A DNA stretch of 35,845 bases from Caldilineaceae bacterium (GTDB taxonomy: Bacteria > Chloroflexota > Anaerolineae > Caldilineales > Caldilineaceae), in contig JAJDZJ010000050.1 in assembly GCA_022824685.1 (NCBI GenBank), positions 1 to 35,845 of the forward strand. Reading direction: 5' to 3'. Below are positions 16,629 through 26,156 of this stretch, in pieces. Position numbers and translations under genes: made by a program. The stretch's first letter is position 1; every line of letters begins with the position of its first letter. Under the pieces are notes generated by a model. It saw only the letters and a program-made list of their open reading frames with translations, did no database searches and was not told the DNA's origin.

Positions 16629-17645
16629 ATGGAAGATTCGCTGCTTGAAGTCAACGACCTGAAACAGTGGTTTCCCATCCGCAAAGGATTCCTGCAACGG
16701 GTCGTTGGCCATGTGAAGGCAGTTGACGGCGTCAGCTTTGACATCAAACAGAATGAGGCATTGGGCCTGGTGGGGGAGAGCGGCTCCGGCAAGACGACGG
16801 TCGGGCGGGCTGTGCTGCGGCTCTACGACCCGACGGCCGGCGAAATCTGGTACACCACGGCAGACGGTGAGCGCATCGACATCGCAAATATCGATCAGGG
16901 GGAGATGAAGCCGCTTCGAAGAGAGATGCGGATGATCTTTCAGGATCCGTTCAGTTCTCTCAATCCTCGCTTGACTGTCAAGGACCTGATTGGCGAGCCA
17001 CTGATTATTCACAAGGAGGCCTCAGGCCGTGCGTTGGAAGACAGAGTCTCCGAACTGATGTCTGCGGTGGGACTTGATCCGAACTACATGCGGCGCTATC
17101 CGCATGAGTTTTCCGGAGGGCAAAGGCAGCGAATCGGACTGGCGCGCACGCTTGCGCTCCAGCCGCGATTGATCATAGCGGATGAACCGGTTTCGGCGCT
17201 GGATGTCTCGATTCAGGCGCAGGTGCTCAACTTGCTGCAGGTGTTGAAGGACGAGCTGGGGCTTACTTACCTCTTCATTGCCCACGACCTTTCCGTCGTC
17301 GAGCACATGTGCGATCGCATTGCGGTGATGTACGTTGGGCGACTGGTTGAGGTCGCCGATTCAGACACCTTGTTGAGGCGGCCGCTTCACCCCTATACTG
17401 AGGCGCTGGTCTCGGCGATTCCCCCTGCGGACCCTGAGGTCAAGTTGAACCGGATCATATTGGAAGGAGACATTCCCAGTCCAGCGAATCCCCCGCCTGG
17501 TTGTGTGTTTCACCCCCGTTGCCTTTACGCAAAGGACCGGTGCAAGGAGGAGGAGCCGCGCCTGGATGAAATCGAGCCCGGGCACTATGCGAGCTGTCAT
17601 TTTGCAGATGAGCTGATGTTGCAGGGGATCGGAGAAGTTGCATGA
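16629..17645 (+). CDS. Opp/Dpp-type ABC transporter ATPase (OppF-like)
   Basis: Second ATPase of the importer. In the 338-residue product are Walker A GESGSGKT (49-56), FQDP Q-loop, signature FSGGQRQR (161-168), Walker B LIIADEP (181-187) and the switch His in FIAHDLS. The oligopeptide-HPY tail has paired cysteines (GCVFHPRC, about 297-304). It pairs with the OppD-like gene, so the full set for a heterodimeric-ATPase importer is present. The open frame extends upstream to 16533 inside the cytochrome gene. ATG 16629 matches the family start. Its stop overlaps the next start (ATGA). Confidence 0.92.
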   Translation: MEDSLLEVNDLKQWFPIRKGFLQRVVGHVKAVDGVSFDIKQNEALGLVGESGSGKTTVGRAVLRLYDPTAGEIWYTTADGERIDIANIDQGEMKPLRREMRMIFQDPFSSLNPRLTVKDLIGEPLIIHKEASGRALEDRVSELMSAVGLDPNYMRRYPHEFSGGQRQRIGLARTLALQPRLIIADEPVSALDVSIQAQVLNLLQVLKDELGLTYLFIAHDLSVVEHMCDRIAVMYVGRLVEVADSDTLLRRPLHPYTEALVSAIPPADPEVKLNRIILEGDIPSPANPPPGCVFHPRCLYAKDRCKEEEPRLDEIEPGHYASCHFADELMLQGIGEVA

Positions 17646-18004
17646 CTGCGAGCGAATCCGGAGGGCGGCGGATTAACGTTGACGCGGCGCTGCTGGCCTA
17701 TCTGCTGCCAGTAGTGGGACCGGCCTACATATTGGCGTTGAGGAGGCATGATGACTTTGCGAGATACCACGCGGTTCAGTCCTTGACGATCGTCTTGGCG
17801 ATGGTTCTGGCCCCGGCAGTCTGGATTGTGTTTTCGTGGCTCATTGCGCTTCTCCCGTTCGGAGGGGTAGTGGCTGCCTACATTTTTGCACTGGTCGTCG
17901 CCGCATACCTGGCAGTGATCGTGGCTTGGGTGGCAGGCATTGTCAACGCACTTCGTGCCCGTCGTGCGCCGGTGCCGTTCTTTGGCCGACTCATAAGGGC
18001 GTGA
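17642..18004 (+). CDS. Small Tic20/DUF4870-like membrane protein
   Basis: A 120-residue membrane protein with about three to four hydrophobic helices (about 15-33, 48-68, 72-105). The block ARYHAVQSL (about 40-48) between the first two helices is typical of the DUF4870/Tic20-like family, whose biochemical role is unknown. The ATG overlaps the OppF-like stop, so it is co-translated with the transporter. The C-terminus ends with a basic stretch. It may be an accessory to the importer or only a passenger. Confidence 0.75.
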   Translation: MTASESGGRRINVDAALLAYLLPVVGPAYILALRRHDDFARYHAVQSLTIVLAMVLAPAVWIVFSWLIALLPFGGVVAAYIFALVVAAYLAVIVAWVAGIVNALRARRAPVPFFGRLIRA

Positions 18005-18177
18005 AGTGACAGATTTTGGGGATTTGGCCCTGGCCGGTGCTAAAATCCTGAGAGGTTCAGGCGCCAGTATCTCCAGACAGTCTCCCCATGGGGGCGAAGT
18101 CAGGAGCAGAAGACCCTGAGCCTGCGCGCCGGGCGAGGCGCGTAACACTTTGAATGAAATGGAGGGGAGGGTTGCAA

Positions 18178-19578
18178 GTGCCTAAGGTAACGTTTATTGG
18201 AGCCGGCAGCTTCGGATTCACCCGCAAGCTGGTTAAAGACGTATTGACTTTTCCTTTGCTCGAAGACGCCACAATCTGTCTGATGGACATTGACCCCATG
18301 AAGTTGGGTTACATCGAGCAGGCCGTTCGGCGAATCATACGCGAAGGGGACTACCCTGCCCGTGTTGAGACGACGCTCAGCCGCGAGGAGGCCCTGGAGG
18401 GCGCCGACTACGTCATCGTCACCATTCTGGTCGGGCAGACCGATGTTTGGCGGACCGATATCGAGATCCCCAAGAAGTATGGTGTCGACACAAATATCGG
18501 CGACACACGCGGTCCCTCCGGCATCTTTCGCGCGATGAGGACGACGCCGGTGATGGTGGACATTGCCCGCGATATGGAGCGGCTTTGCCCTGACGCCGTG
18601 ATGCTCAACTACACCAACCCGATGGTGATTAACTGTCGCGCCATTCAGAAGGAGACTAGCATCGTTGCGACTGGTCTTTGCCACAGCGTACAGGGCACGG
18701 CTGATATGCTGGCTCGATGGATTGGGGCGCCGGCGGACGAAATCTCTTACACCTGCGCCGGAATCAACCACATGGCCTGGTATCTGAGATATGAGTGGAA
18801 GGGAGAGGACGCCTATCCTCTGATTCGCCAGGCAATCACAGAGCGGCCCGAGGTCTATAACGAGGAGCAGGTTCGCAACGAAATGTATCTGCATCTGGAC
18901 TATTACCCGACGGAGTCGAGCGGTCATCACTCGGAGTACAACCCCTGGTTCCGCAAACGGCCAGATCTGATCGACAGGTACTGCACGCACGGAACCGGCT
19001 GGAATCCCGGGGAGTACGCTTATGTGTTGAAGCATTACTCTGCGAGAGAGGAGAGTTGGGACGACCAGATTCGGGCTTGGCTTGACGACCCAAAGCCACT
19101 CAATCTGACGCGCGGCCATGAATATGCCGCCTATATTATCAACGCGCTTGAGGGGGGCGGGCCGTTCCAGTTCAATGGCAATATGCCCAATGGGAGCGGG
19201 GCGTCGCCCTTGGTGGACAACTTGCCCGTCGGCGCATGTGTTGAGATCCCCGTGTGGGCCAGCAAGGATGGCCTGGAAAGTGTCAGAGTCGGACCGTTGC
19301 CGGCGTCAGTGGCGATGCTGACCGGACTGAGCGCGCAGATCGAGGAGATGGCGGTTGAGGGAATTGTCGAGGGAGATCCGCGCAAGATCTTCCAGGCAAT
19401 ACTGCATGACCCGCTAACCACGGCTGTGTTGTCGATGGCGGAGATTCGCGAGATGGTGAACGAGATGTTTGCGGCAAACGTTGAGCACCTGCCGACCTTC
19501 TCCAGCTTCGAGGTGGAAGGTGACAGGCCGATGCGGCTGTTGGAGGCGTCACAAGCAGAACTGGTGGCAGCAGACTAA
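18178..19578 (+). CDS. Family 4 glycosidase (alpha-galactosidase MelA-like)
   Basis: NAD- and metal-dependent glycosidase acting by oxidation-elimination on alpha- or beta-linked sugars, cytosolic. In the 466-residue product are the NAD-binding GAGSFGFT (7-14), NYTNPM, the metal-ligand block [16 protein letters not shown] and [11 protein letters not shown]. These features are closest to the MelA/alpha-galactosidase and alpha-glucuronidase branch. The GTG start at 18178 lies 6 bases after GGAGGGGAGGG. An ATG at 18154 is upstream of that site and rejected. A hairpin CGCGCC-N6-GGCGCG (18125-18142) precedes it. Together with the importer it suggests uptake and internal cleavage of oligosaccharides. 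With uxuA-like genes nearby, a glucuronide substrate is possible. Confidence 0.9.
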   Translation: MPKVTFIGAGSFGFTRKLVKDVLTFPLLEDATICLMDIDPMKLGYIEQAVRRIIREGDYPARVETTLSREEALEGADYVIVTILVGQTDVWRTDIEIPKKYGVDTNIGDTRGPSGIFRAMRTTPVMVDIARDMERLCPDAVMLNYTNPMVINCRAIQKETSIVATGLCHSVQGTADMLARWIGAPADEISYTCAGINHMAWYLRYEWKGEDAYPLIRQAITERPEVYNEEQVRNEMYLHLDYYPTESSGHHSEYNPWFRKRPDLIDRYCTHGTGWNPGEYAYVLKHYSAREESWDDQIRAWLDDPKPLNLTRGHEYAAYIINALEGGGPFQFNGNMPNGSGASPLVDNLPVGACVEIPVWASKDGLESVRVGPLPASVAMLTGLSAQIEEMAVEGIVEGDPRKIFQAILHDPLTTAVLSMAEIREMVNEMFAANVEHLPTFSSFEVEGDRPMRLLEASQAELVAAD

Positions 19579-19613
19579 TGGAATCGAGGTATCAGGGAAC
19601 AGGAGAAGAGGTC

Positions 19614-19934
19614 ATGTTGTACGAGTACCGGATCTATGAATGTCACCCTGGGAGACGGGACGACTGGGTTGAGTACATGGAAAGTGTGATCATCCCCTTC
19701 CAGGTCTCGAAAGGGATGGTCGTCGCCGGGTCCTTCATTGACGAGGGAGATGAGAACAGGTATGTGTGGATGCGCCGTTTCAATGACGAAGCCGACAGAG
19801 AGGCACTCTACGAGGCGGTCTATCAATCCGACGGGTGGTTAAATGAAATAGCGCCGAAGATTTCGGACATGCTGAATCGTGAGACGATCACAGTGATGCG
19901 TCTCGTGCCGACAGAGAAGTCTGTGATCCGGTAA
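19614..19934 (+). CDS. NIPSNAP family protein
   Basis: A 106-residue ferredoxin-like alpha/beta-barrel protein of the NIPSNAP family (dimeric, function in bacteria unsettled). It begins with the family pattern MLYEYRIYECHPGRRDDW and has the WMRRF-N-D-E-A-D-R block near the middle. The start at 19614 follows GGAGAAGAGG. An ATG at 19578, directly after the glycosidase stop, is less likely. It is 35 bases behind the GH4 gene and is the last gene before a strong terminator. NIPSNAP genes often sit beside sugar catabolic genes, which fits here, but no reaction can be stated. Confidence 0.85.
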   Translation: MLYEYRIYECHPGRRDDWVEYMESVIIPFQVSKGMVVAGSFIDEGDENRYVWMRRFNDEADREALYEAVYQSDGWLNEIAPKISDMLNRETITVMRLVPTEKSVIR

Positions 19935-19994
19935 AGGCAACGCCGGGAGAAGAGTGTAACCGGCGAAGAAAGAGCGAAGAGAGCGAGGAGTTCA

Positions 19995-20033
19995 GGCCGG
20001 CCCGGTAGGTTCCGGGGCCGGCCACTTTTTTTC
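19995..20033 (+). terminator. Rho-independent terminator
   Basis: GGCCGGCCC (19995-20003) pairs with GGGCCGGCC (20014-20022). The inner CGG/CCG bases can extend the stem with a bulged G. A run of seven T (20026-20032) follows. It closes the transporter-glycosidase operon against the convergent genes. Confidence 0.9.
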
Positions 20034-20040
20034 TTAGAAT

Positions 20041-21015
20041 CTATTGCTGTTGCTGTTGTTCCTGATCGGGGCGGGGACTTGGAATGCCCCCGTCTTCCGA
20101 GCGCTCCCTGATCGTCCAGTGCCCGTTGTCCAAAAGGTCTTGCGGAATGTCCTCATCCTCAGTCTCGGATATGTGGACCCCAACCCTGAGTTCGCTCTTG
20201 GCTCCGCCCTTATACACGCCTCTGGTAGGCGGAACGTCGGCATAATCTCGACCCAAAGCGATTCGAATATGCTTGTCATGGACATAGGTGTTGTTGGTCG
20301 GATCCAGGCCGGTCCATCCGATTCCGGGAAGAAAGGCCTCCACCCACGCGTGTGAAGCGCTGGAAATGTCGTTCCTCATCTTGCTTTCGGAATCCTGAAA
20401 GATATAGCCGCTGATATACCGCGCCGGAATGCCTGCCTTTCGCAACAAGGCGATCATTATGTGGGAGAAGTCCTGACAGACGCCTCGGCGGTTTTTGAGG
20501 GCGATGTCGATGGGCGAGTCGACCGCAGTACTGTTGGGCGTGTATTCTATCGCGGCGTGAATTCCTTGATTCAATCGAGATATGACGCTCAGCGGGTCCT
20601 CATCTTTGCTGAAGCCGATCTCGTCTGCGAATTCAGACAGGAGCGGGGTTGGCCGGGCAAATGCGCTTGGCGTCAACCAGTCCCAGTGCTGTCCTGTAGC
20701 GGAATCGACTTCGAGCTCCTTCCAGGCTGATTCCTCCAGGGACTCTGGCAGCGGGTCTGGTTCCTGTACCATGACAAGAGTCTGGGCGCGCAGAGTCAGC
20801 TCAGCGTGCCGGCTTGGAATGTCAAAGTAGTGAATCGCGTTCTGCATGCAGTCGCTGGTCGTTAAGACGCGGGCGTGGGGACGAACTTCTAGGCGGAAGT
20901 TGAGGCAGCGCTGCTGGCGGTCGGTGCGAGGCTGCATACGCACTTCCATCGTGCTTTCTCTGACCTCAGAATCGTAGCGGTAGCGGGTGTGATGGTGAAT
21001 TGTGTAGTATTTCAT
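20041..21015 (-). CDS. Transglutaminase-like cysteine protease-fold protein
   Basis: A 324-residue protein with the bacterial transglutaminase N-terminal beta domain (residues 1-90, HHHTRYRYDSEV) and the papain-like core. The catalytic triad is visible: Cys180 in GVCQDFSH, His222 in SSASHAWVEAF and Asp238 in GLDPTN. Function is probably peptide-bond cleavage or isopeptide chemistry on an unknown target. It is the third gene of a widespread trio with ATP-grasp and alpha-E proteins, which suggests the trio makes and cuts a peptide-like product. The gap from the alpha-E gene is 24 bases. The tail ends in six glutamines, encoded by CAG/CAA repeats, which may be a length-variable tract. The stop is just 8 bases from the opposing terminator. 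Confidence 0.9.
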   Translation of the reverse strand: MKYYTIHHHTRYRYDSEVRESTMEVRMQPRTDRQQRCLNFRLEVRPHARVLTTSDCMQNAIHYFDIPSRHAELTLRAQTLVMVQEPDPLPESLEESAWKELEVDSATGQHWDWLTPSAFARPTPLLSEFADEIGFSKDEDPLSVISRLNQGIHAAIEYTPNSTAVDSPIDIALKNRRGVCQDFSHIMIALLRKAGIPARYISGYIFQDSESKMRNDISSASHAWVEAFLPGIGWTGLDPTNNTYVHDKHIRIALGRDYADVPPTRGVYKGGAKSELRVGVHISETEDEDIPQDLLDNGHWTIRERSEDGGIPSPRPDQEQQQQQ

Positions 21016-21039
21016 AGGCAGAAAGGTGTCGGTGTTGTG

Positions 21040-22017
21040 TCAGGAGAAAACATCTTCGATCTCATAGTTGAAGTAGGTTTCATATAAGGCGTCGTGGATC
21101 TGGTTGCAGCTGTCCATGATGTCTGTGATGAAGGCCCTGGGACCAGCTTCGATGACATCGTCGATCTGGCTATACTGAAGGTGGGCCTGTAGTTTTCCGG
21201 CGATTCGGTTCAGGTCCCCTGCGCGGCGGGTCTCGGTTGCGCCAGCTACCTGTTTCAGGAGGTCAGCGATCTGGTTGACGTTGAAGCGAGCGGAGTTTGG
21301 GAGGTAGGCGTTAAGCAGAAGGAAGGATGTGACGAACTGTGTTTCAGGGCGGGGATCGTACACGCGGCAGTATGACTCAAATGAGTTGCAGGCGCGCAGG
21401 ACACCAATGCCGTTGAGGGGATCCAGGGTCTCCAGTTCGTCCCCGCCGTCAATGCCGAAGTGGCGGAAGTGGGCCTCCAAAAGGCTGCAGACCGAAATCA
21501 CGCGTTCCAGATGTCCGCCGATCTGGATGAAGAGCCAGCCCTCGTCGTGGAGGAGCGAGGAAAGAGCCAGGCCCTGAAACAGCGAAACACTGGATTCCAG
21601 CTCTCTGAAAAAACTGTCTCGCTCCTGGTGCCAGTTCTGATGGTCTCGCCAGGAGTGCAGGCGTAGATAGAGACGATTGAGATGCTCCCAAAGTTGGCTG
21701 CTCAACTGGGAACGGACCGAACGGGCGTTGGTTCTGGCCAGATTGATGGAGCCGGTAACGGAGTTGTCGTTGTCGGCGTTAAAGGTTAGATTATGGGCCA
21801 TTTGAAGGGCGGCCTCGCCGTCCACGACGCCGTTTTTCATAACGGGAGGAGGTTGGCGAAGAGCGGAGAAGAACTGCTGCCAGCCGCGGTCGTTCCCGGC
21901 TTCGGCAGCCTTTCCAACCATGAAATTCATGCGGACTCGAAGAAGACGAATCGTGTTCTCTGACCTTTCCATGTATCGACCGATCCAATACATGCTGTCA
22001 GCGGATCTGGAAAGCAT
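21040..22017 (-). CDS. Alpha-E domain protein (DUF403)
   Basis: A 325-residue, almost entirely helical cytosolic protein of the alpha-E family. It begins with the family signature MLSRSADSMYWIGRYMERSE. Further blocks are LLNAYLPNSARFN and the C-terminal FNYEIEDVF. The biochemical role is not known. It always travels with the circularly permuted ATP-grasp and transglutaminase-like genes, as here, with 22 and 24-base gaps. I therefore read the three as one operon. Confidence 0.92.
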   Translation of the reverse strand: MLSRSADSMYWIGRYMERSENTIRLLRVRMNFMVGKAAEAGNDRGWQQFFSALRQPPPVMKNGVVDGEAALQMAHNLTFNADNDNSVTGSINLARTNARSVRSQLSSQLWEHLNRLYLRLHSWRDHQNWHQERDSFFRELESSVSLFQGLALSSLLHDEGWLFIQIGGHLERVISVCSLLEAHFRHFGIDGGDELETLDPLNGIGVLRACNSFESYCRVYDPRPETQFVTSFLLLNAYLPNSARFNVNQIADLLKQVAGATETRRAGDLNRIAGKLQAHLQYSQIDDVIEAGPRAFITDIMDSCNQIHDALYETYFNYEIEDVFS

Positions 22018-22039
22018 TTGATAGTGTCCTGATGTAGGT

Positions 22040-23539
22040 TCAGATGTCCTGCAAGACCCAGGTGTCCTTGCTTCCGCCGCCCTGCGAGGAATTCACGACC
22101 AGAGAACCTTCGCGCAGGGCCACCCGCGTCAAGCCTCCCGGCACGATGACGGTATTCTCCTGTTCGCCGCCGTAGAGGATAAATGGACGCAGGTCAACAT
22201 GTCGGGAGACGACATTTCCATTGATAAAGCAGGGCGCGCGTGACAGGCTTAGGGTGGGCTGCGCAATGAAGTTGCGCGGTTCAGCCTGGATTTGGGCGCG
22301 AAAGTCCTCCCGTTCTTTGGCAGTGCTGTAAGGTCCGATGAGCATGCCGTAGCCGCCCGATTCACCGACAGCCTTAACGACCAGTTTGTCCAGGTTTTCC
22401 AGTACGTAGGCTCGTTCGTCATCGCGCAAGCAGAGGTAAGTTTCGATGTTTTGAAGGATGGGTTCCTCGCCCAGATAGTAGCGAATCATTTCGGGTACAA
22501 ATGCGTAGACGGCCTTGTCATCAGCGATCCCCGTCCCGATGGCGTTGGCGAGTGTGATGTTTCCGGCGCGATATGCGTTGAAGAGGCCGGGAACGCCGAG
22601 GACGGAGTCCGGATGAAAATGTAGCGGGTCGACAAATTCGTCATCGATGCGGCGATAAATTACGTCGACGCGCTGCAAGCCGCTGGTTGTGCGCATGTAG
22701 ACGAAGCCATCGTGGATGAGCAGGTCGGCGCCCTCGACGAGCTCGATTCCCATCACCCGTGCGAGGAATGTATGCTCAAAGTAGGCTGAGTTGAAGATGC
22801 CGGGGGTGAGCAGGACGATGGTGGCATCGCGTCCCTTTGGTGTAAGTGTCTGCAGCTGCTGCAACAGGGCCTGGCCGTAGTGGCCGATCGGCTTGATTCC
22901 GTAACCGCCAAACATGCCTGGGAAGACCTGCGTCATCACTTCTCGATTGGCAAGCATATAGGAAACGCCGCTAGGCACGCGGAGGTTGTCTTCCAGAACG
23001 GCGAATTCGCCCGAAGGCAGGCGAACCAGGTCGGAGCCGACGATCGAAGTATAGACGTCGTTGGAGACTTTGACTCCGCGCATTTCCCGCTGGTAGTTTC
23101 GGCAGCTGTAGATGAGATCGAAGGGGACTTTTCCTTCCTGAAGAATGCGCCCTTCGTGGTAGACGTCGCGCAAAAAGAGATTGATAGCGTGGATGCGCTG
23201 GCACAGACCGCGATCAATCGTTTGCCATTCCGTTTCGCTGATAATCCGGGGCAAGATGTCGTAGGGGAAGATTCGTTCGATTGTGGAATCTTCGCCATAG
23301 ACAGTGAATGTGATGCCGCGGTTCAGAAAGGTCAGGTCTGCGGCCTGCTGGCGCTGCGTTAGTTCGCTGGCCTGCAGTTCGAGGATGCTTTGAAGGAGCT
23401 TTTGGTACGGTAGGCGCGGCCGCCCGTTTCCCTGGAACATCTCGTCGAAGATTGTTCCATCCAAAGCATAGTTGCTGAAAAGGCTGATAGCGCTTTCGCT
23501 AACGGTATCGTCCTTTGTTGTCACGCTGTTCACCGCCAT
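22040..23539 (-). CDS. Circularly permuted ATP-grasp protein
   Basis: A 499-residue protein of the circularly permuted type-2 ATP-grasp family (former DUF404/DUF407). It is predicted to form an amide or peptide bond with ATP, with an unknown substrate. Family blocks are [11 protein letters not shown] (about 40-50), [14 protein letters not shown] (about 180-193), the glycine-rich [12 protein letters not shown] (about 392-403) and a C-terminal [13 protein letters not shown]. Length is typical. The ATG at 23539 gives the expected N-terminus, but no clear ribosome site precedes it. It heads the three-gene operon. Confidence 0.93.
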   Translation of the reverse strand: MAVNSVTTKDDTVSESAISLFSNYALDGTIFDEMFQGNGRPRLPYQKLLQSILELQASELTQRQQAADLTFLNRGITFTVYGEDSTIERIFPYDILPRIISETEWQTIDRGLCQRIHAINLFLRDVYHEGRILQEGKVPFDLIYSCRNYQREMRGVKVSNDVYTSIVGSDLVRLPSGEFAVLEDNLRVPSGVSYMLANREVMTQVFPGMFGGYGIKPIGHYGQALLQQLQTLTPKGRDATIVLLTPGIFNSAYFEHTFLARVMGIELVEGADLLIHDGFVYMRTTSGLQRVDVIYRRIDDEFVDPLHFHPDSVLGVPGLFNAYRAGNITLANAIGTGIADDKAVYAFVPEMIRYYLGEEPILQNIETYLCLRDDERAYVLENLDKLVVKAVGESGGYGMLIGPYSTAKEREDFRAQIQAEPRNFIAQPTLSLSRAPCFINGNVVSRHVDLRPFILYGGEQENTVIVPGGLTRVALREGSLVVNSSQGGGSKDTWVLQDI

Positions 23540-23983
23540 TGGTGTAAGTCAGGACTGCCGAAGTTTACTGGCTATTCGAAGGGTGAGGAGAAAGCAATAG
23601 GGAATGACGCGAGAAGATCGTCACCATCTTCCCTATTCTCAAACCTCCTCAGTCTTGCAGATGGCAAATTTGCCAACCCCATTGTTAGCCGAACAAAGGT
23701 TGCCGAACAGAAGGACGAATCCGGGACCCCATGAGGATTGTCCCCAGTTTCGTACTGCAGTTGGGGCAACAGTTCACTCTAAGCGAAACTTCAGACTAAG
23801 TTTGCGTATTATGCCCAAAACCGGTCGCAACACGCAAACAGCGAAATTTCAAGGTCTCTCGATTACTGAATGTTGTTTCACAGGCCTCAATGGAGGGAGG
23901 AAGGGGGCCGGCCAATCCAGCCCACAACCGGCCCGCTTAAGAAATGTCACAGAATTTCTCTAAACTTGCTTCGCCTCAGGCGG
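23540..23983. other. Intergenic region before ATP-grasp operon
   Basis: About 440 bases. A 119-codon plus-strand frame (23604-23963) has no family features and no ribosome site, so I do not call it. A perfect 14-bp palindrome, TGGCAAATTTGCCA (23662-23675), lies about 120 bases upstream of the ATP-grasp start and could be an operator. No convincing promoter boxes were found. Confidence 0.45.
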
Positions 23984-24586
23984 CTAAGCCTGGGCGGCGT
24001 ATTCGAACTGCGGATTCCAACCGTCCCAGCCATCCGGGAGCAGGTTGAAGAGATGCCAAGCGCCGCAGTACAGGTCCCCGGGGCCAAAGTAGTCCTTGGC
24101 TACCCGGGTAATGGCGCCGTCGCCACTTTTGCGGAAAACAGAAACGCCCGGCTGGAAACCAGACATGAATCCGCCTTCCGCGCTCTGGAAGCCCAAGTCA
24201 GCGGTGAATGATGAGCCTTGCGCGGATAACATGGGGAACCGCCAGCCGCGCCCGCGGGCAAACGCCTGTTGGTCGTCCGGGCTGTCTGGCGAGACGAGTA
24301 CGAAGGCGGCCCGGTCCTGAAGGTGGTCGGCGACGCCATTGAAGTTGTCGGCCCACATGGTGCAGTATGAGCAACCTGCGCCCATGTTGTGGACGAGAAT
24401 GAGGTCTTCTTTGTCTCCGAACAGGTCGGCAAGATTGACGGGGCCGTTCGGGCCTTGCAATTGATAGTTCTCCACCTGCTCATGAGGGATTTTTCTGCGG
24501 AGTTCGGCCAGTCTTTTCTGGGCCGCTTCAAAGTCCTTGTAGGCTGCAGCGAGCTCTTCTTCGAGTTGACCGTCTGTAGGGGACAT
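23984..24586 (-). CDS. DUF899 thioredoxin-fold protein
   Basis: A 200-residue cytosolic protein of the DUF899 (thioredoxin/AhpC-like) family. An N-terminal helix (about 5-33, coiled-coil-like Glu/Ala/Lys) precedes the thioredoxin fold. The redox-type motif C-S-Y-C is at 72-75 in MGAGCSYCTMWADNFNG. The tail has YFGPGDLYCGAWHLFNLLPDG, typical of the family. Activity is not established, and a peroxide or disulfide reductase role is inferred from the fold. The ATG is preceded by AAGGAGA at 7-8 bases. It appears to be a single-gene unit. Confidence 0.88.
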   Translation of the reverse strand: MSPTDGQLEEELAAAYKDFEAAQKRLAELRRKIPHEQVENYQLQGPNGPVNLADLFGDKEDLILVHNMGAGCSYCTMWADNFNGVADHLQDRAAFVLVSPDSPDDQQAFARGRGWRFPMLSAQGSSFTADLGFQSAEGGFMSGFQPGVSVFRKSGDGAITRVAKDYFGPGDLYCGAWHLFNLLPDGWDGWNPQFEYAAQA

Positions 24587-25018
24587 AAAGCTTCTCCTTG
24601 CAGAGTCTTGATTTCTTGGAGGAATTGTCGAGATCTGAACAGCGTGAACGGCCGCAACTGGTTGTGGGACAACAGTGGGTACACCCGCACAATCCGCGCG
24701 GGGCTGCGAAGTCCATCCTTCACCATTTCTTGCCTACGGAGGGTCGAGAATCGCTGTCCTTGCCCATTCGGGGCCGGTCTTTTGCGGATCCAAGGCACTG
24801 CTCCTTTTCCATTGTCGGACCATACCACACACCCCAAGTTTACGATTTCTTGAATTCAAATGCCAGTTTCGGGCAGGCGGGTAAAATCTGTTAGGGGGCA
24901 AACCTGTAACCAGGAGCCAGGGAAGTTTCACTAGTGGTGACATGATGAACTTGCCTTCAGAGAGCGGGAACAGGGAGGATCAGAATGGTCCTGAAAACCC
25001 TGTCTCTGCCCAGTCCAT

Positions 25019-25048
25019 TTGACAACTGTCGCACGCGGGTCGTAACAT
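25019..25048 (+). promoter_or_regulatory. Promoter of catabolic operon
   Basis: TTGACA (25019-25024), 18 bases, TAACAT (25043-25048). Transcription should start near 25055, about 55 bases before the aldolase ATG. Confidence 0.6.
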
Positions 25049-25070
25049 GTAGCGCAGTTCGCGACAGTTG
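25023..25070. promoter_or_regulatory. Perfect 10-bp inverted repeat overlapping the promoter (candidate operator)
   Basis: CAACTGTCGC (25023-25032) and its exact reverse complement GCGACAGTTG (25061-25070) are 28 bases apart. The left arm overlaps the end of the -35 box and the spacer. The right arm lies just after the predicted start. This fits a repressor that brackets the promoter. No regulator gene is adjacent. Confidence 0.55.
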
Positions 25071-25110
25071 GGTCCGCCGTCGACTGCACTCTCGGTAAAG
25101 GAAACAGTGT

Positions 25111-26022
25111 ATGGGTACACTTTCTCTGCAGGGCGTATACGCGCCCACGTTGACGCCAATTTGCGCTGATCTGTCGATTGACCTGTCAGCCTACACTGAA
25201 TTTTGCCGCCGGCTCCTGGATGGAGGTTGCCACGGACTGGTGCTGTTTGGCACGAACAGCGAGGCGACGTCTTTTTCGGCGGCGGAGCGGATGGCCGCGG
25301 TTGACGCTGTGATCGAGTCCGGGGTAAGCGCAGACAGGCTGGTCATCGGCAGCGGGGCCGCGTCTGTGAGCGAGGCCGCCGAATTGACCCGCCATGCGGT
25401 GCAGGCGGGCTGCAAAGGTGTTCTGACCCTGCCGCCGTTCTATTACCCGGGCGTCAGCGACGAGGGAATCTTCCGATCGTTTGCCGCGGTTATCGATCGC
25501 GTCAACGATGAGCGGCTGCGGATGTACTTCTATCACATTCCGCAGGTGAGCGGCATCCACTTGAGTCCGAACCTGCTTGCCCGGTTAGCGGAGGCATATC
25601 CCGGCCTGGCTGCCGGCGTAAAGGACAGCTCGGGCGACATTGAAACCTTGCAGGGGCTGCACCAGGTCGCGCGGGCTTTTCCCGGATACGCGGTTTTCTG
25701 CGGGACGGAGGCGCTGTTGCTGAAGAATATGCAGGGGGGAGGAGGAGGCTGTATATCCGGGATGGCGAACGTCTTGCCCCACGTCATCCGCGATCTATAT
25801 GACAACTGGCAGGCGAATGACGCCGAGGAGCGCCAGACGCGTACGAACTGGATCCGAGATGCGATCCTCGAGTCCGGTTTCAATATGATTGCGTCGCTCA
25901 AGGTGGTCGTTGCCGACCAGACCGGCAGACCGGGCTGGAGCCGCGTCCGCCCGCCCCTGGTGGACCTGACGCCGGAAGAACAGTCTACTCTTCTGGCCCG
26001 GTTGACGCCGGAAAGGGCCTAG
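25111..26022 (+). CDS. DapA/NanA-family class I aldolase
   Basis: TIM-barrel lyase or aldolase forming a Schiff base with a 2-keto acid. In the 303-residue product are GTNSEATS (47-54, the pyruvate-carboxylate loop), Tyr141 in YFYHIP and the Schiff-base Lys171 in GVKDSSGD. Length is standard. GTNSEATS differs from the GTTGE of dihydrodipicolinate synthase, and the neighbours are uronate-type, so 2-keto-3-deoxygluconate aldolase or a related sugar-acid lyase is more likely than lysine biosynthesis. It is first behind the operator-bearing promoter. The ribosome site is weak (GGAAACAG). Confidence 0.85.
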   Translation: MGTLSLQGVYAPTLTPICADLSIDLSAYTEFCRRLLDGGCHGLVLFGTNSEATSFSAAERMAAVDAVIESGVSADRLVIGSGAASVSEAAELTRHAVQAGCKGVLTLPPFYYPGVSDEGIFRSFAAVIDRVNDERLRMYFYHIPQVSGIHLSPNLLARLAEAYPGLAAGVKDSSGDIETLQGLHQVARAFPGYAVFCGTEALLLKNMQGGGGGCISGMANVLPHVIRDLYDNWQANDAEERQTRTNWIRDAILESGFNMIASLKVVVADQTGRPGWSRVRPPLVDLTPEEQSTLLARLTPERA

Positions 26023-26156
26023 AAAAAGCTGTAAATCTGAAGAGTGCGTTGGCGGGTGACGTAAACTTCCTTGACCTTTTCAGTGGCGTAGCGTGTCGCC
26101 TGAAGGGTCGATGGGGCCATTCGTTGCGCCATGTCTTCCTAAAGAAGGAGCGCAAA

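Larger units (their letters stand above)
24587..25110. other. Divergent intergenic region DUF899 / catabolic operon
   Basis: About 520 bases without a supportable gene. Overlapping short frames on both strands have no motif. The right end holds the promoter and inverted repeat of the catabolic operon (25019-25070). Nothing else was recognised between about 24610 and 25010. Confidence 0.55.

Noticed and set aside
23662..23675. 14-bp perfect palindrome TGGCAAATTTGCCA as an operator
   Set aside because: One or two such palindromes are expected by chance in 36 kb, and no promoter boxes were found beside it. Mentioned only within the intergenic entry.
23604..23963. 119-codon frame between the ATP-grasp and DUF899 genes
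   Set aside because: Composition unlike the real genes, no motif and no ribosome site.
24100..24837. 245-codon minus-strand frame overlapping the DUF899 gene
   Set aside because: Out of frame with the recognised DUF899 protein, with no motif of its own.
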